Shown piece by piece: positions 47,405 to 56,163 of a stretch of 64,000 bases of DNA (position 1 is the first letter of the stretch; the number at the start of each line of letters is the position of its first letter). The position numbers and the translations under genes were made by a program. This stretch comes from Winogradskyella vidalii (GTDB lineage: Bacteria > Bacteroidota > Bacteroidia > Flavobacteriales > Flavobacteriaceae): positions 124,001-188,000 of the forward strand of contig NZ_JABFDG010000004.1 of the NCBI RefSeq assembly GCF_013403955.1, in the 5' to 3' direction. Below the pieces are notes generated by a model. The model ran no database searches and had not been told where the DNA came from. It saw only the letters and a list, made by a program, of their open reading frames with translations.

Positions 47405-47809
47405 TTAATCCTTTATATCTTGACAGAGCTCAATTAAAACACCATTGGTTGATTTTGGATGCAAAAAAGCAATTAATTTATTGTCGGCCCCTTGCTTAGG
47501 TTGTTTGTGAATCATTGTAAAGCCTTCGTTGGTTAAGCGCTGAATTTCAGACTCAATATCATCAACCGCAAAAGCAATGTGATGCATGCCCTCCCCTTTT
47601 TTAGCAATAAATTTAGCGATAGGACTGGCGTCATTAGTAGCCTGAAGTAATTCGATTTTATTTGGTCCACATTTAAAAAAAGATGTTTTTACGCCTTCGC
47701 TTTCTACGTCTTCAATTTTATAATGGTCTTTACCGAATAAGGCTTTAAATACTTGATTGGAATTTTCAATGTCTTTTACAGCAATGCCGATATGCTCTAT
47801 TTTTTTCAT
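47405..47809 (-). CDS. mce: Methylmalonyl-CoA epimerase
   Basis: A 134-residue vicinal-oxygen-chelate protein: MKKIEHIGIAVKDIENSNQVF with the first metal His, GPNKIELLQATND, HHIAFAVDDIESEIQRL with the second His, and FLHPKSTNGVLIELCQ with the last Glu. It interconverts the (R) and (S) forms of methylmalonyl-CoA in propionate and odd-chain metabolism. The length is normal. It is divergent from rbfA, and the tRNA gene lies downstream. Confidence 0.93.
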   Translation of the reverse strand: MKKIEHIGIAVKDIENSNQVFKALFGKDHYKIEDVESEGVKTSFFKCGPNKIELLQATNDASPIAKFIAKKGEGMHHIAFAVDDIESEIQRLTNEGFTMIHKQPKQGADNKLIAFLHPKSTNGVLIELCQDIKD

Positions 47810-47948
47810 CCTTAGTGCCCGTGAAAACGGGTATCTTTTTATTTATTATTCCTTATTATTAAAAAAGATTTCTTGTTTCAGTAACCGCTTAAACGGAAAT
47901 CTCATTAATAATTTACTTTCAAAAATAAGATAATCCTTAAATATCCGC

Positions 47949-47956
47949 TACTTTTG
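47949..47956 (+). promoter_or_regulatory. -7 promoter box for rbfA
   Basis: TACTTTTG fits TAnnTTTG and lies 26 bases before the rbfA start codon. A matching -33 box is not clear. Confidence 0.5.
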
Positions 47957-47982
47957 CAGTTGATTAGTTAGACTGGGACATT

Positions 47983-48381
47983 ATGGAAGAATTTACACAA
48001 AGACAGAAAAAAATAGGAGGCATCCTTCAACAAGATTTAGCAGAAGTATTACAAAAAGCAGCGACAGACGGTGGTTTGCGCGGTGTTATTATTTCTGTGA
48101 GTAAAGTTAATGTTACTACAGACCTCTCTGTAGCTAAGGTCTATCTTAGTATTTTTCCTAACAAAGAAGCGCAGCCTTTATTAGAAGGTATAAGATCTAA
48201 TAAACCACTTATTAGACACGAGTTATCTCAACGTACACGTCACCAACTAAGACGTATGCCACAATTAGAATTCTTTATTGACGATTCTTTAGAATATATT
48301 GATGGTATAGAGCGTTCTTTAAAAGGTGAAGATGATCCTCTTAAAGATCCCGATTTATTAAGTAAGCGTAAAAAATCTTAA
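47983..48381 (+). CDS. rbfA: Ribosome-binding factor A
   Basis: A 132-residue KH-type protein: TQRQKKIGGILQQDLAEVLQ, VIISVSKVNVTTDLSVAKVYLSIFP, and LRRMPQLEFFIDDSLEYIDGIERSL. It binds the 30S subunit and helps process the 5' end of 16S rRNA. The permease gene that follows begins at the next base after its stop codon, so the two are on one transcript. Confidence 0.95.
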   Translation: MEEFTQRQKKIGGILQQDLAEVLQKAATDGGLRGVIISVSKVNVTTDLSVAKVYLSIFPNKEAQPLLEGIRSNKPLIRHELSQRTRHQLRRMPQLEFFIDDSLEYIDGIERSLKGEDDPLKDPDLLSKRKKS

Positions 48382-49584
48382 GTGAATTTTCCTTTATATA
48401 TAGCAAAACGTTACCTGCTTTCTAAAAGTAGTAATAATGCTATTAATATTATGACCTTAATTGCGTCTGGTGGGGTTATTATTGCTTCATCAGCACTTTT
48501 TATCGTCCTTTCGGTATTTGCGGGCTTAAAGGATTACAGCCTTAATTTTTCTTCTTTTGTTGATCCTGATTTAAAATTAATCCCTTCAGAAGGGAAATCG
48601 TTTCAATGGTCCGAACAGGAAGCTCATACACTCTTAAAAATAGATGGTGTTGCTAATTATTCTGAAATAATAGAGGAACGTATTTTTATTCGGTCTGAAA
48701 ACAAAAATTTAGTCGCCACCCTAAAAGGCGTGGATGAAAACTACTTAAAGGTTACCAATATTGATACCATGGTAACGAAAGGAGATTGGATTACACCAAA
48801 TAGTAATGAAGTGGTTTCGGGTTGGGGAATTTCTAATAATCTCTCCTTTGGTATTATTAATTACTTGAAACCTTTATCACTTTATGTGCCTAAAGTAGGA
48901 AAAGGGCAGTCTAGCTCACCTAAAGGCTATTATAATTCGGTGTATGTAAATAACGTTGGACTGTTTGAAATTAACGAAAAACTGAATAATAATTATATTT
49001 TTTCAGATATCGAACTCGCTAAATACTTATTGAGTTATAAAGACCGACAATTAAGTGCTTTAGAGCTTAAATTGTCAGCAGACGCTAATGAAAATGACGT
49101 TAGAACACAGCTTGAAACCACCTTTGGTAATAAATTCAATATAAAAAACCGAGCTGAACTTAACGATGCGCTTTTTAAGATGTTGAATACCGAAAACCTC
49201 GCGATTTACCTCATCTTTACTTTAGTGATTATCATTGCGCTTTTTAATGTGATTGGTGCTATTATTATGATGATTTTAGACCGAAAAAAATCTTTGAATA
49301 CCTTATTTAGTTTAGGTACTGAGACTAAGGCTATAAAATCTATTTTCTTCTTACAGGGGAGTTTAATGACCGTTATTAGTGGTCTTATTGGGGTTACTAT
49401 TGGACTCGTGGTTGTCTTTTTACAGCAACATTTTGAATTTGTAATGCTGACTCCCGATTTGGCTTACCCGGTGCGTTTTCATTTTTCTAATGTGCTTATT
49501 GTACTGGCTACTATCTTTACGTTGGGAATAATTGCTTCTAAAATTGCTTCGCAACGGATTACGCCTGGGTTGATAAAGGGTTGA
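48382..49584 (+). CDS. FtsX/LolE-type ABC transporter permease
   Basis: A 400-residue inner-membrane permease with four helices in the LolC/E pattern: one near residues 20-50 (NIMTLIASGGVIIASSALFIVLSVFAGLKDYSL), a large periplasmic domain, and three near the C-terminus (IYLIFTLVIIIALFNVIGAI, GSLMTVISGLIGVTIGLVVVF, LIVLATIFTLGIIASKIASQRI). The start codon is a GTG placed directly after the rbfA stop. LolC/E-type proteins extract lipoproteins from the inner membrane with the LolD ATPase, which is not in this window. Its exact role is inferred from family only. Confidence 0.88.
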   Translation: MNFPLYIAKRYLLSKSSNNAINIMTLIASGGVIIASSALFIVLSVFAGLKDYSLNFSSFVDPDLKLIPSEGKSFQWSEQEAHTLLKIDGVANYSEIIEERIFIRSENKNLVATLKGVDENYLKVTNIDTMVTKGDWITPNSNEVVSGWGISNNLSFGIINYLKPLSLYVPKVGKGQSSSPKGYYNSVYVNNVGLFEINEKLNNNYIFSDIELAKYLLSYKDRQLSALELKLSADANENDVRTQLETTFGNKFNIKNRAELNDALFKMLNTENLAIYLIFTLVIIIALFNVIGAIIMMILDRKKSLNTLFSLGTETKAIKSIFFLQGSLMTVISGLIGVTIGLVVVFLQQHFEFVMLTPDLAYPVRFHFSNVLIVLATIFTLGIIASKIASQRITPGLIKG

Positions 49585-49805
49585 TTTTTAAAGTTTGGTG
49601 ACTTGGTGTGGAAAGTTGTTACACGGAGAAAATCAGACACTAAATTTATTAATCAATTTGAATGCTTAGCGACTTCGCGTGAAAGTTGCAACACAGAGGT
49701 ACACGGAGTAAAAAAGACAATAATTGCTCTAATTTTTATCAAATTCTTCATTCATAATTCTTCGTGCTTCATGCTTCGTGCTTCCAACTCCTAACTTCCA
49801 ACTTT
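49585..49805. repeat. Degenerate CTTCGTGCTTC and CACGGAG motif stretch
   Basis: This gap between two convergent genes holds repeated short words: ACACGGAG twice (49621 and 49702 regions), then several CTTCGTGCTTC-like units ending TCCAACTCCTAACTTCCAAC. A 63-codon frame crosses it but looks like chance. It resembles low-complexity intergenic repeats seen in flavobacterial genomes. Function is unknown. Confidence 0.45.
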
Positions 49806-50798
49806 TTACTCAAACTGATAATCCGAAAACTTATCTAACACCTCATCAAAGGCTGCAAAAACGTCTTTAGAGTCGTCACTGGTGACCATTTTCATGCGGT
49901 ATTCCTTAAAGTGTGGAATGCCTTTAAAATAGTTGGTATAATGTCTTCGGGTTTCAAAAACACCTAAGGTCTCCCCTTTCCAATCTATTGCCATTTGCAA
50001 ATGTCTTCTAGCGGCTTCTACACGTTCGGCTAAAGAAATTGGACCTAAATGTTCTCCAGTTTCAAAAAAGTGTTTCACTTGTTTAAAAAACCATGGATTT
50101 CCTATAGAAGCTCTACCAATCATAGCACCATCTAAGCCATAAGAATCGCGCATGAGCATCGCTTTTTCTGGGGTATCTACATCGCCATTTCCAAATACAG
50201 GAATATGCATACGCGGATTATTTTTTACCTCGGCAATAGGTTTCCAGTCGGCTTCCCCTTTATACATTTGCGCTCGGGTTCTGCCGTGTATAGAAATTGC
50301 TTTACAGCCTACATCTTGTAAACGCTCGGCCACCTCAACAATTTTTATAGAATCGTGATCCCAACCTAAACGGGTTTTAACGGTCACAGGTAAATTGGTG
50401 CGTTTAACCATTTCGGCAGTGAGTTGTTCCATTAAACAGATATCTTTTAAAATACCTGCTCCTGCGCCTTTAGATACTACCTTTTTAACCGGACAACCAA
50501 AATTAATATCAATGATATCAGGATTGGATTTTTCTACAATATCAATGGTCTGCAACATGCTTTCCATATTGGCACCAAAAATCTGAATCCCTACAGGACG
50601 TTCTTTTTCGTAGATATCTAATTTCATAACGCTTTTTGCAGCATTACGAATTAAGCCTTCACTACTTACAAATTCCGTATACACCACATCTGCGCCTTGC
50701 TCCTTGCAAAGTGCTCTAAATGGTGGATCGCTGACATCTTCCATCGGTGCTAAGAGTAAAGGAAAGTCGGGTAATTCTATGTCGCCTATTTTAACCAA
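49806..50798 (-). CDS. dusB: tRNA-dihydrouridine synthase
   Basis: A 330-residue flavoprotein. The N-terminal TIM barrel shows LLAPMEDVSDPPFRALCKEQGADVVYTEFVSSEGL, the catalytic Cys in DINFGCPVKKVVSKGAGAGIL, VTVKTRLGW, ISIHGRTRAQMYKGEADW and GAMIGRASIGNPWFFKQ for FMN binding. A helical tRNA-binding C-terminus follows. It reduces uridines in tRNA D-loops. The length matches DusB. Confidence 0.95.
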   Translation of the reverse strand: MVKIGDIELPDFPLLLAPMEDVSDPPFRALCKEQGADVVYTEFVSSEGLIRNAAKSVMKLDIYEKERPVGIQIFGANMESMLQTIDIVEKSNPDIIDINFGCPVKKVVSKGAGAGILKDICLMEQLTAEMVKRTNLPVTVKTRLGWDHDSIKIVEVAERLQDVGCKAISIHGRTRAQMYKGEADWKPIAEVKNNPRMHIPVFGNGDVDTPEKAMLMRDSYGLDGAMIGRASIGNPWFFKQVKHFFETGEHLGPISLAERVEAARRHLQMAIDWKGETLGVFETRRHYTNYFKGIPHFKEYRMKMVTSDDSKDVFAAFDEVLDKFSDYQFE

Positions 50799-50815
50799 GT
50801 CTATTTATTTTGACG

Positions 50816-50823
50816 CAAAATTA
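50816..50823 (-). promoter_or_regulatory. -7 promoter box for dusB
   Basis: Read on the minus strand this is TAATTTTG, a match to TAnnTTTG, 18 bases before the dusB start codon. Confidence 0.5.
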
Positions 50824-51021
50824 GGGCTTTTTATTAAAAGACCTACTAGAATCTAAAACCCTAGTAAATCTCCCTTAGGAAGATTCATAACTTATGTTTT
50901 AAATAAAGTTCAATCTCTCTAAAATACAAGACCTCAAAAGGCATTGAAAACCTCCGAGGCCTATATGTTATTTCTCCGTATGAGTAGTAATCTTACCTTG
51001 GGAAGGGTTGGAATAGGCTGA

Positions 51022-52266
51022 TTAAAACTGAACCTTAGTATCAATCACTTCTTTACCTCGTTTTACCGTAATAGCAGCTTCATCACCATTATCAAACACC
51101 GATAAGGCACGCATATAACTCATCATATCTGTGATGGTGCTGTCGCCTAGTTTTACTACTACATCGCCTTTTTGTAAACCGGCGTTAAAAGCAGGAGTTT
51201 CTTCTCGTGTTCCATCGATTCGCATGCCTTTTCCGTCGTATAAATAATCTGGAACCACGCCTAAACCGACTTTAAAACGTGGTGTTTCTTCACTTTCGTT
51301 CTTCGTTTTTCTGAAGGCTAATTCGCCATTATCATCTAAATCTGTAATAATATCAAAAATATAATCTGAAATAAGGTTCATACCTTCGTAATTCAACTTA
51401 TCGGCGTCATCACTTGGTTTGTGGTAATCTTCATGCTGACCTGTAAAAAAATGCAATACCGGAATATCAATTAAATAAAATGAAGTATGATCACTTGGTC
51501 CTACGCCACTTTCATTTTCAACTATATTGAATTTATCGTTGTTTGATTTTAAGGTTTGCTTAAACATTGGTGAGGTTCCTGTACCATAAACCGCTAAAGT
51601 GCTATCGGTTTTCATTCTACCAACCATATCCATATTAATCATGTAATTAATAGCTTCTGAATCGATTGTTGGATTTTTAGAAAAGTAATTAGAACCCAAT
51701 AATCCCATTTCTTCACCAGAAAAAGCTAAAAACAAATAGTTGTTGTGGTCTTTAATTTCAGCACTCTCGTTTTTCACTTTTAAGCGACTCGCTAAATTTA
51801 GCATAATTGCAACGCCACTGGCATTATCGTCAGCACCATTATGTATCGCTTTGTCTTCGCCTCTGTATAAAGAGCCATCGCCGCCATACCCTAAATGATC
51901 GTAGTGTGCTCCGATTACAATGGTCTGACTGGCATTATTATCAATAAAACCAATAACGTTGTGACCAGTTATAGTACTGTCAGCATTGGTAGTGAATTCA
52001 ACTTCACTATGCGGGTCTGTTTTAGGTTTGAATGAAAAGGACTGTAAAAAACCGTCTGTTCCTTTGGGTTGTATTCCCATAGCTTTAAAACGTTTGATAA
52101 GATATTCGGACGCTAAAATTTCGCCTTGAGTTCCGGTTTGGCGACCTTCTAGTTTGTCATCAGCTAAAAAAGCCACGTCTTCCTTTATCTTGTTTTCGGC
52201 CACTTTTGGTTCGGTTTTACAAGCGGTTATTCCTGCTAAAAGCAATAAAAAGAGTAATTTTTTCAT
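51022..52266 (-). CDS. M28 family zinc peptidase with PDZ domain, lipoprotein
   Basis: A 414-residue lipoprotein (LLLLAGITAC). The M28 peptidase domain (about 25-310) shows the metal and catalytic residues: His and Asp in IGAHYDHLGYG, Asp in NGADDNASGVA, Glu-Glu in FLAFSGEEMGLLGS, Asp in NMDMVGR, and His in VGPSDHTSFYLIDIPVLHFFTG. A PDZ domain ends the protein (about 320-414, EETPAFNAGLQKGDVVVKLGD). It is probably an aminopeptidase acting in the periplasm. Transcribed alone, divergent from the gene at 52376. Confidence 0.92.
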   Translation of the reverse strand: MKKLLFLLLLAGITACKTEPKVAENKIKEDVAFLADDKLEGRQTGTQGEILASEYLIKRFKAMGIQPKGTDGFLQSFSFKPKTDPHSEVEFTTNADSTITGHNVIGFIDNNASQTIVIGAHYDHLGYGGDGSLYRGEDKAIHNGADDNASGVAIMLNLASRLKVKNESAEIKDHNNYLFLAFSGEEMGLLGSNYFSKNPTIDSEAINYMINMDMVGRMKTDSTLAVYGTGTSPMFKQTLKSNNDKFNIVENESGVGPSDHTSFYLIDIPVLHFFTGQHEDYHKPSDDADKLNYEGMNLISDYIFDIITDLDDNGELAFRKTKNESEETPRFKVGLGVVPDYLYDGKGMRIDGTREETPAFNAGLQKGDVVVKLGDSTITDMMSYMRALSVFDNGDEAAITVKRGKEVIDTKVQF

Positions 52267-52286
52267 ATTGAAATCTTATTTTTACA

Positions 52287-52294
52287 CAAAATTA
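52287..52294 (-). promoter_or_regulatory. -7 promoter box for the M28 peptidase gene
   Basis: TAATTTTG on the minus strand, 21 bases before the start codon, fits TAnnTTTG. The same octamer serves dusB. Confidence 0.45.
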
Positions 52295-52375
52295 GGCATT
52301 AATTCTTAAGAAGACCTACAGGATAAGCTACCAAAATAAATTTGGTACACAGCTTGAAGGATAAACCATTATTGT

Positions 52376-53485
52376 ATGAAATCTCATTACCTATTAGTTT
52401 TATTAGTACTTACCTTATCTTTTTCATGTAAAAACGATACTTCAAAAGCTACCACGGATACGACGTCTGGCGCCACTGAAACCTATGATTCTTTAATTTA
52501 CCCTGAAGAAACACATTTTAAATCGATGCGACAAGTCACTTACGGTGGCGATAATGCTGAAGCCTATTGGAGCTTTGATGATAAACAATTGGTGTTTCAA
52601 TCTAATAATAAAAAATGGGATGTTGATTGTGATCAAATGTTCTTAATGGATGCTAATGAAACCTTTACGGATAGTATTGCACCGCCTATGGTAAGTACGG
52701 GAAAAGGGCGAACTACATGTTCTTATTTTATGCCCGACAACAAACACATTATTTATGCCTCTACACATCTTGGGAATGATTTTTGCCCAGAAACGCCACT
52801 TCGTAAAAATGGAAAATACATTTGGCCAATTTATGATAGCTACGATATTTTTGTGGCGGATTTAGAAGGTAATATTGTACAACAATTAACCAATGAAGAA
52901 GGTTATGATGCTGAGCCAACGGTTTCTCCACAAGGCGATAAAATTGTATTCACCTCGACCAGAAGTGGTGATTTAGAATTGTATACCATGAATCTTGATG
53001 GTAGCGATGTAAAACAAATCACGGACGAATTAGGTTACGATGGTGGTGCTTTCTTTTCACCAGATGGCACTAAAATAATCTTTAGATCATCGCGTCCTAA
53101 AACGGAAGAGGAAATTAAAGAGTATAAGGATTTATTAGCTGAAGGTTTGGTTCAACCAACGGAAATGGAATTGTATATCTGTAATGCGGATGGGTCTGAC
53201 TTACGTCAGTTAACCGATTTGGGTAATGCCAATTGGAGTCCGTTTTTTCATCCTTCGGGTGAGAAAATATTGTTTTCTTCTAATTTTGAATCGGAACGAG
53301 GTTTTCCTTTCAATTTATATTTAATTGATATTGATGGTAAGAATTTAAAACGTGTTACGCATAGTGAAACTTTTGATGCATTCCCTGTGTTTTCTAATGA
53401 TGGAAAGTACCTAGCCTTTTCTTCTAACCGAAATAATGGTGGTGGACGTGATACGAATTTGTTTATTGCGGAATGGCAGGATTAA
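52376..53485 (+). CDS. TolB-like beta-propeller lipoprotein (PD40 repeats)
   Basis: A 369-residue lipoprotein (LVLTLSFSC). After a short linker it contains repeated PD40 propeller units: AYWSFDDKQLVFQSN, AEPTVSPQGDKIVFTSTRSGDLELYTMNLDGSDV, GAFFSPDGTKIIFRSSRP, WSPFFHPSGEKILFSSN, and FPVFSNDGKYLAFSSNRN. No peptidase domain is attached, so it is a stand-alone propeller, likely for protein binding at the outer or inner membrane. It is divergent from the M28 peptidase gene, and a functional link is possible but not shown. Confidence 0.85.
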   Translation: MKSHYLLVLLVLTLSFSCKNDTSKATTDTTSGATETYDSLIYPEETHFKSMRQVTYGGDNAEAYWSFDDKQLVFQSNNKKWDVDCDQMFLMDANETFTDSIAPPMVSTGKGRTTCSYFMPDNKHIIYASTHLGNDFCPETPLRKNGKYIWPIYDSYDIFVADLEGNIVQQLTNEEGYDAEPTVSPQGDKIVFTSTRSGDLELYTMNLDGSDVKQITDELGYDGGAFFSPDGTKIIFRSSRPKTEEEIKEYKDLLAEGLVQPTEMELYICNADGSDLRQLTDLGNANWSPFFHPSGEKILFSSNFESERGFPFNLYLIDIDGKNLKRVTHSETFDAFPVFSNDGKYLAFSSNRNNGGGRDTNLFIAEWQD

Positions 53486-53598
53486 CAAAATACCTTTGCA
53501 AAAAGGAATCATCATAGTTTCGATGACTGATAAACACCCTTATATTGTACCTAACGGCACAACTTTACATTTCTATTTAAATAAAGAACGTACTATTA

Positions 53599-56010
53599 CT
53601 ACTGCATATCTTTAAGTCGTTGACGTTCTTCTGCGTTGGTTGAACGTTCATTAGTGTTAAGTTTTGTGTTTCCAAAATTATATCGGAAGCCTAATTTAAC
53701 ATAGCGATTATCATCATCTACAAAACCGGAACTCGATTGGTTGAGATAATCAACTGTGGTTTCGTAATCATGAAGATTAAACAGGTCTTCAACCGAGAGA
53801 GAGATTATACCTTTTTTATTTAAAATAGATTTTGAGACACTTAACTCAGTAATTAAGCGATCTCCAACAGTTTGAAATTGTTGTAAGTTCTTACCAACCC
53901 AAGTCAATGCTAGACTCATATTTAAACTCTGATCGTCTAATAATGATACACTGTTATATAAAATACTATAATTAGACCATTGGTCTTGTTCTACAAAGCC
54001 TTCCCCAAAATTAGCTTCTTCTGAAATGTTGTAAAATGAGGTAACAAAATAAAGGTTCCAGATACTGGTTGGATAATAATCAAAAACAAAATCGAAACCG
54101 TATTCTACTTTTTTATCAAGATTTGTAGGTGTATAAGCAATGGTATTCGTCGTGTTGTTTTGTCGTGGTAACTCTACAATATCGCCATCAAAATTCATAT
54201 AGTAAGCTTCAACTGTAAAATGTTCTAAAAAGTTGGTACCTATTTTATAATGGTCTCTATAGGTTGGCACCAAATTAGGATTACCTAATACCACAGTGTT
54301 TTCATTTAAAAAGAATGTAAAGGGATTTAAGTCTGTATAATTGGGACGTGAAATACTACGTTTATAAGTTCCATATACACTTACGTCTTCTAATAGCTGA
54401 TACGATAAACTTGCATTAGGAAACCAATCTAAATACTCCTGTGTATTGGTTTCACTTAAGGTTTCAGATTCGCCTTCCACATTGGTTTGCTCTAGCCTTA
54501 ACCCCAAATTAAGATTCCATTTATCCCATGATTTGGCATAGTTGGTATAGGCGGCAAATACATTTTCTTCATATTTAAAAGCGTCTGTATTATTGGTATC
54601 TATAGTTTCAGATTCGCCAATAATATCATATTTAGTAATATCACTATCTGTATTTACATGCGAGTATTTTATACCCGCTTCAAAACTAGAACTGTCGTTA
54701 ATAGGTAAGTTATAATCAACTTTACCCGTTAAAATATTGGTGTTTTGATTGGCGTTGGTATTAAACTCAGAACGGTCATCAAATTGGTTATTACTATCAT
54801 AATTATTAGTTATTACATTTTGCGCGCGTTCATAATCGTAAATTGTATGATGGGCATTAAATGTTAGATTGGCACTATTATCAAAATCGTGTCTAAAAAT
54901 TAAATCGGTACCAATGTTGTATTTGTCGTCACTAGAAAAATTATCAGCTGTAAAACGCGATAAGAAATTTAAATTTTGGTCTGTAATATTCGTGTTATTT
55001 CTAATTTTATATTCAAAATCTGGTGTATAAAGTCCTGTACTTGTTAAACTCAAGGTGTTCTTATCGTTAATATAATAGTCAAAATTAAGATTAAGATGAT
55101 GAGTTTTAGTCCACGAATTTCTGTTGGTATTTGAGGTCCATATTTCGTCTATTTCATTAGAGTTATCTAAATAATTCACTGTATCGTCTTGATCTCTATT
55201 GATTTTTTTATCGGTATAACTATAGTTTACATTAAGGTTGACCTTATTATTTTTAAAATAATGGCTGGTTCCCGCATTGTATCTCGGAAAAACACCTTGT
55301 GTATAATTGGCATATACACTGCCTCTATAACCTGTAACCAAGTTTTTACTCATTATAATATTTATCACAGCACCTGAATCGGCATCATAACTCGCCGGTG
55401 GATTAGTGATGACCTCAACCGATTTAATACTGTTTGCAGGTGCACTTTCTAGTAGGTTAATTAATTCTTCTGAAGTAAGTTGCACACGTCGGTTATTAAT
55501 GTACACTGCTGCTGGTGCGCTTTTAATATTGATATTGCCCTCAGATACAATAATACCTGGTGTATTTTTTAAAACATTAAGTGTAGAACCTTCTGATAAT
55601 GCTGTGTTTTCAACATTAAAAATTAAGCGATCAGGTTGGCGTATTATGGTTGGTTTTTTAGCCACAACAGTAACTTCATCTAAGTTTTCGGGAATTTCGC
55701 TAAGTTGAATTGTTTTTAGATCTAGATTTCCTGTTAACACTATTTTTTGATGAAACTCTTGAAAACCAATATAACTTACACGTAGGAAAAAAGTAGTCTC
55801 AGATAAGCTAGTTAACTCAAAAAAACCGCTATCATCAGTAGAAGTTCCTGTGAGATAATCACCTTCACTTTCTGTTAAAATAACCACATTTGCTAATACA
55901 ATGGGGGTATTGTTTTGATCTACTACTTGTCCTGAAATTGAAAAATCTTGTCCTGACACCGAAAAAGAAGCTATAAAAAAGATGGTGCAGAAACGTAGGA
56001 AAAAGTTCAT
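53599..56010 (-). CDS. TonB-dependent receptor, outer-membrane beta-barrel family
   Basis: An 803-residue outer-membrane protein. A signal peptide ends near FSVSGQ. A carboxypeptidase-regulatory-like domain follows (about 22-105, ISGQVVDQNNTPIVLANVVI). A plug region comes next (about 115-215, LNVLKNTPGIIVSEGNINIKSAPAAVYINNRRVQL), then a long barrel (YGTYKRSISRPNYTDLNPFTFFLN). It lacks the SusC-type insert and there is no SusD gene beside it, so it is likely a siderophore, peptide or other small-ligand transporter. The substrate is not predictable from the sequence. Its 3' end faces the propeller gene convergently. Confidence 0.9.
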   Translation of the reverse strand: MNFFLRFCTIFFIASFSVSGQDFSISGQVVDQNNTPIVLANVVILTESEGDYLTGTSTDDSGFFELTSLSETTFFLRVSYIGFQEFHQKIVLTGNLDLKTIQLSEIPENLDEVTVVAKKPTIIRQPDRLIFNVENTALSEGSTLNVLKNTPGIIVSEGNINIKSAPAAVYINNRRVQLTSEELINLLESAPANSIKSVEVITNPPASYDADSGAVINIIMSKNLVTGYRGSVYANYTQGVFPRYNAGTSHYFKNNKVNLNVNYSYTDKKINRDQDDTVNYLDNSNEIDEIWTSNTNRNSWTKTHHLNLNFDYYINDKNTLSLTSTGLYTPDFEYKIRNNTNITDQNLNFLSRFTADNFSSDDKYNIGTDLIFRHDFDNSANLTFNAHHTIYDYERAQNVITNNYDSNNQFDDRSEFNTNANQNTNILTGKVDYNLPINDSSSFEAGIKYSHVNTDSDITKYDIIGESETIDTNNTDAFKYEENVFAAYTNYAKSWDKWNLNLGLRLEQTNVEGESETLSETNTQEYLDWFPNASLSYQLLEDVSVYGTYKRSISRPNYTDLNPFTFFLNENTVVLGNPNLVPTYRDHYKIGTNFLEHFTVEAYYMNFDGDIVELPRQNNTTNTIAYTPTNLDKKVEYGFDFVFDYYPTSIWNLYFVTSFYNISEEANFGEGFVEQDQWSNYSILYNSVSLLDDQSLNMSLALTWVGKNLQQFQTVGDRLITELSVSKSILNKKGIISLSVEDLFNLHDYETTVDYLNQSSSGFVDDDNRYVKLGFRYNFGNTKLNTNERSTNAEERQRLKDMQ

Positions 56011-56126
56011 AAACAGGGTTTAAGATGCAAGGTAATAATAGTTTTTTAATTTTTATTGCGGTTTTTCCGCATTAAAAGACATTTTACAAAACAAATTTAA
56101 GATGCATTAAAGCACAAGAAATCGAT

Positions 56127-56134
56127 TATATTTG
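56127..56134 (+). promoter_or_regulatory. -7 promoter box for lepA
   Basis: TATATTTG matches TAnnTTTG exactly and lies 29 bases before the lepA start codon. Confidence 0.55.
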
Positions 56135-56163
56135 CAAATTACACACTGCCTTAGAAAAGAGAC

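Noticed and set aside
49603..49794. A 63-codon plus-strand frame after the permease gene
   Set aside because: It runs through short-word repeats and has no protein-like features.
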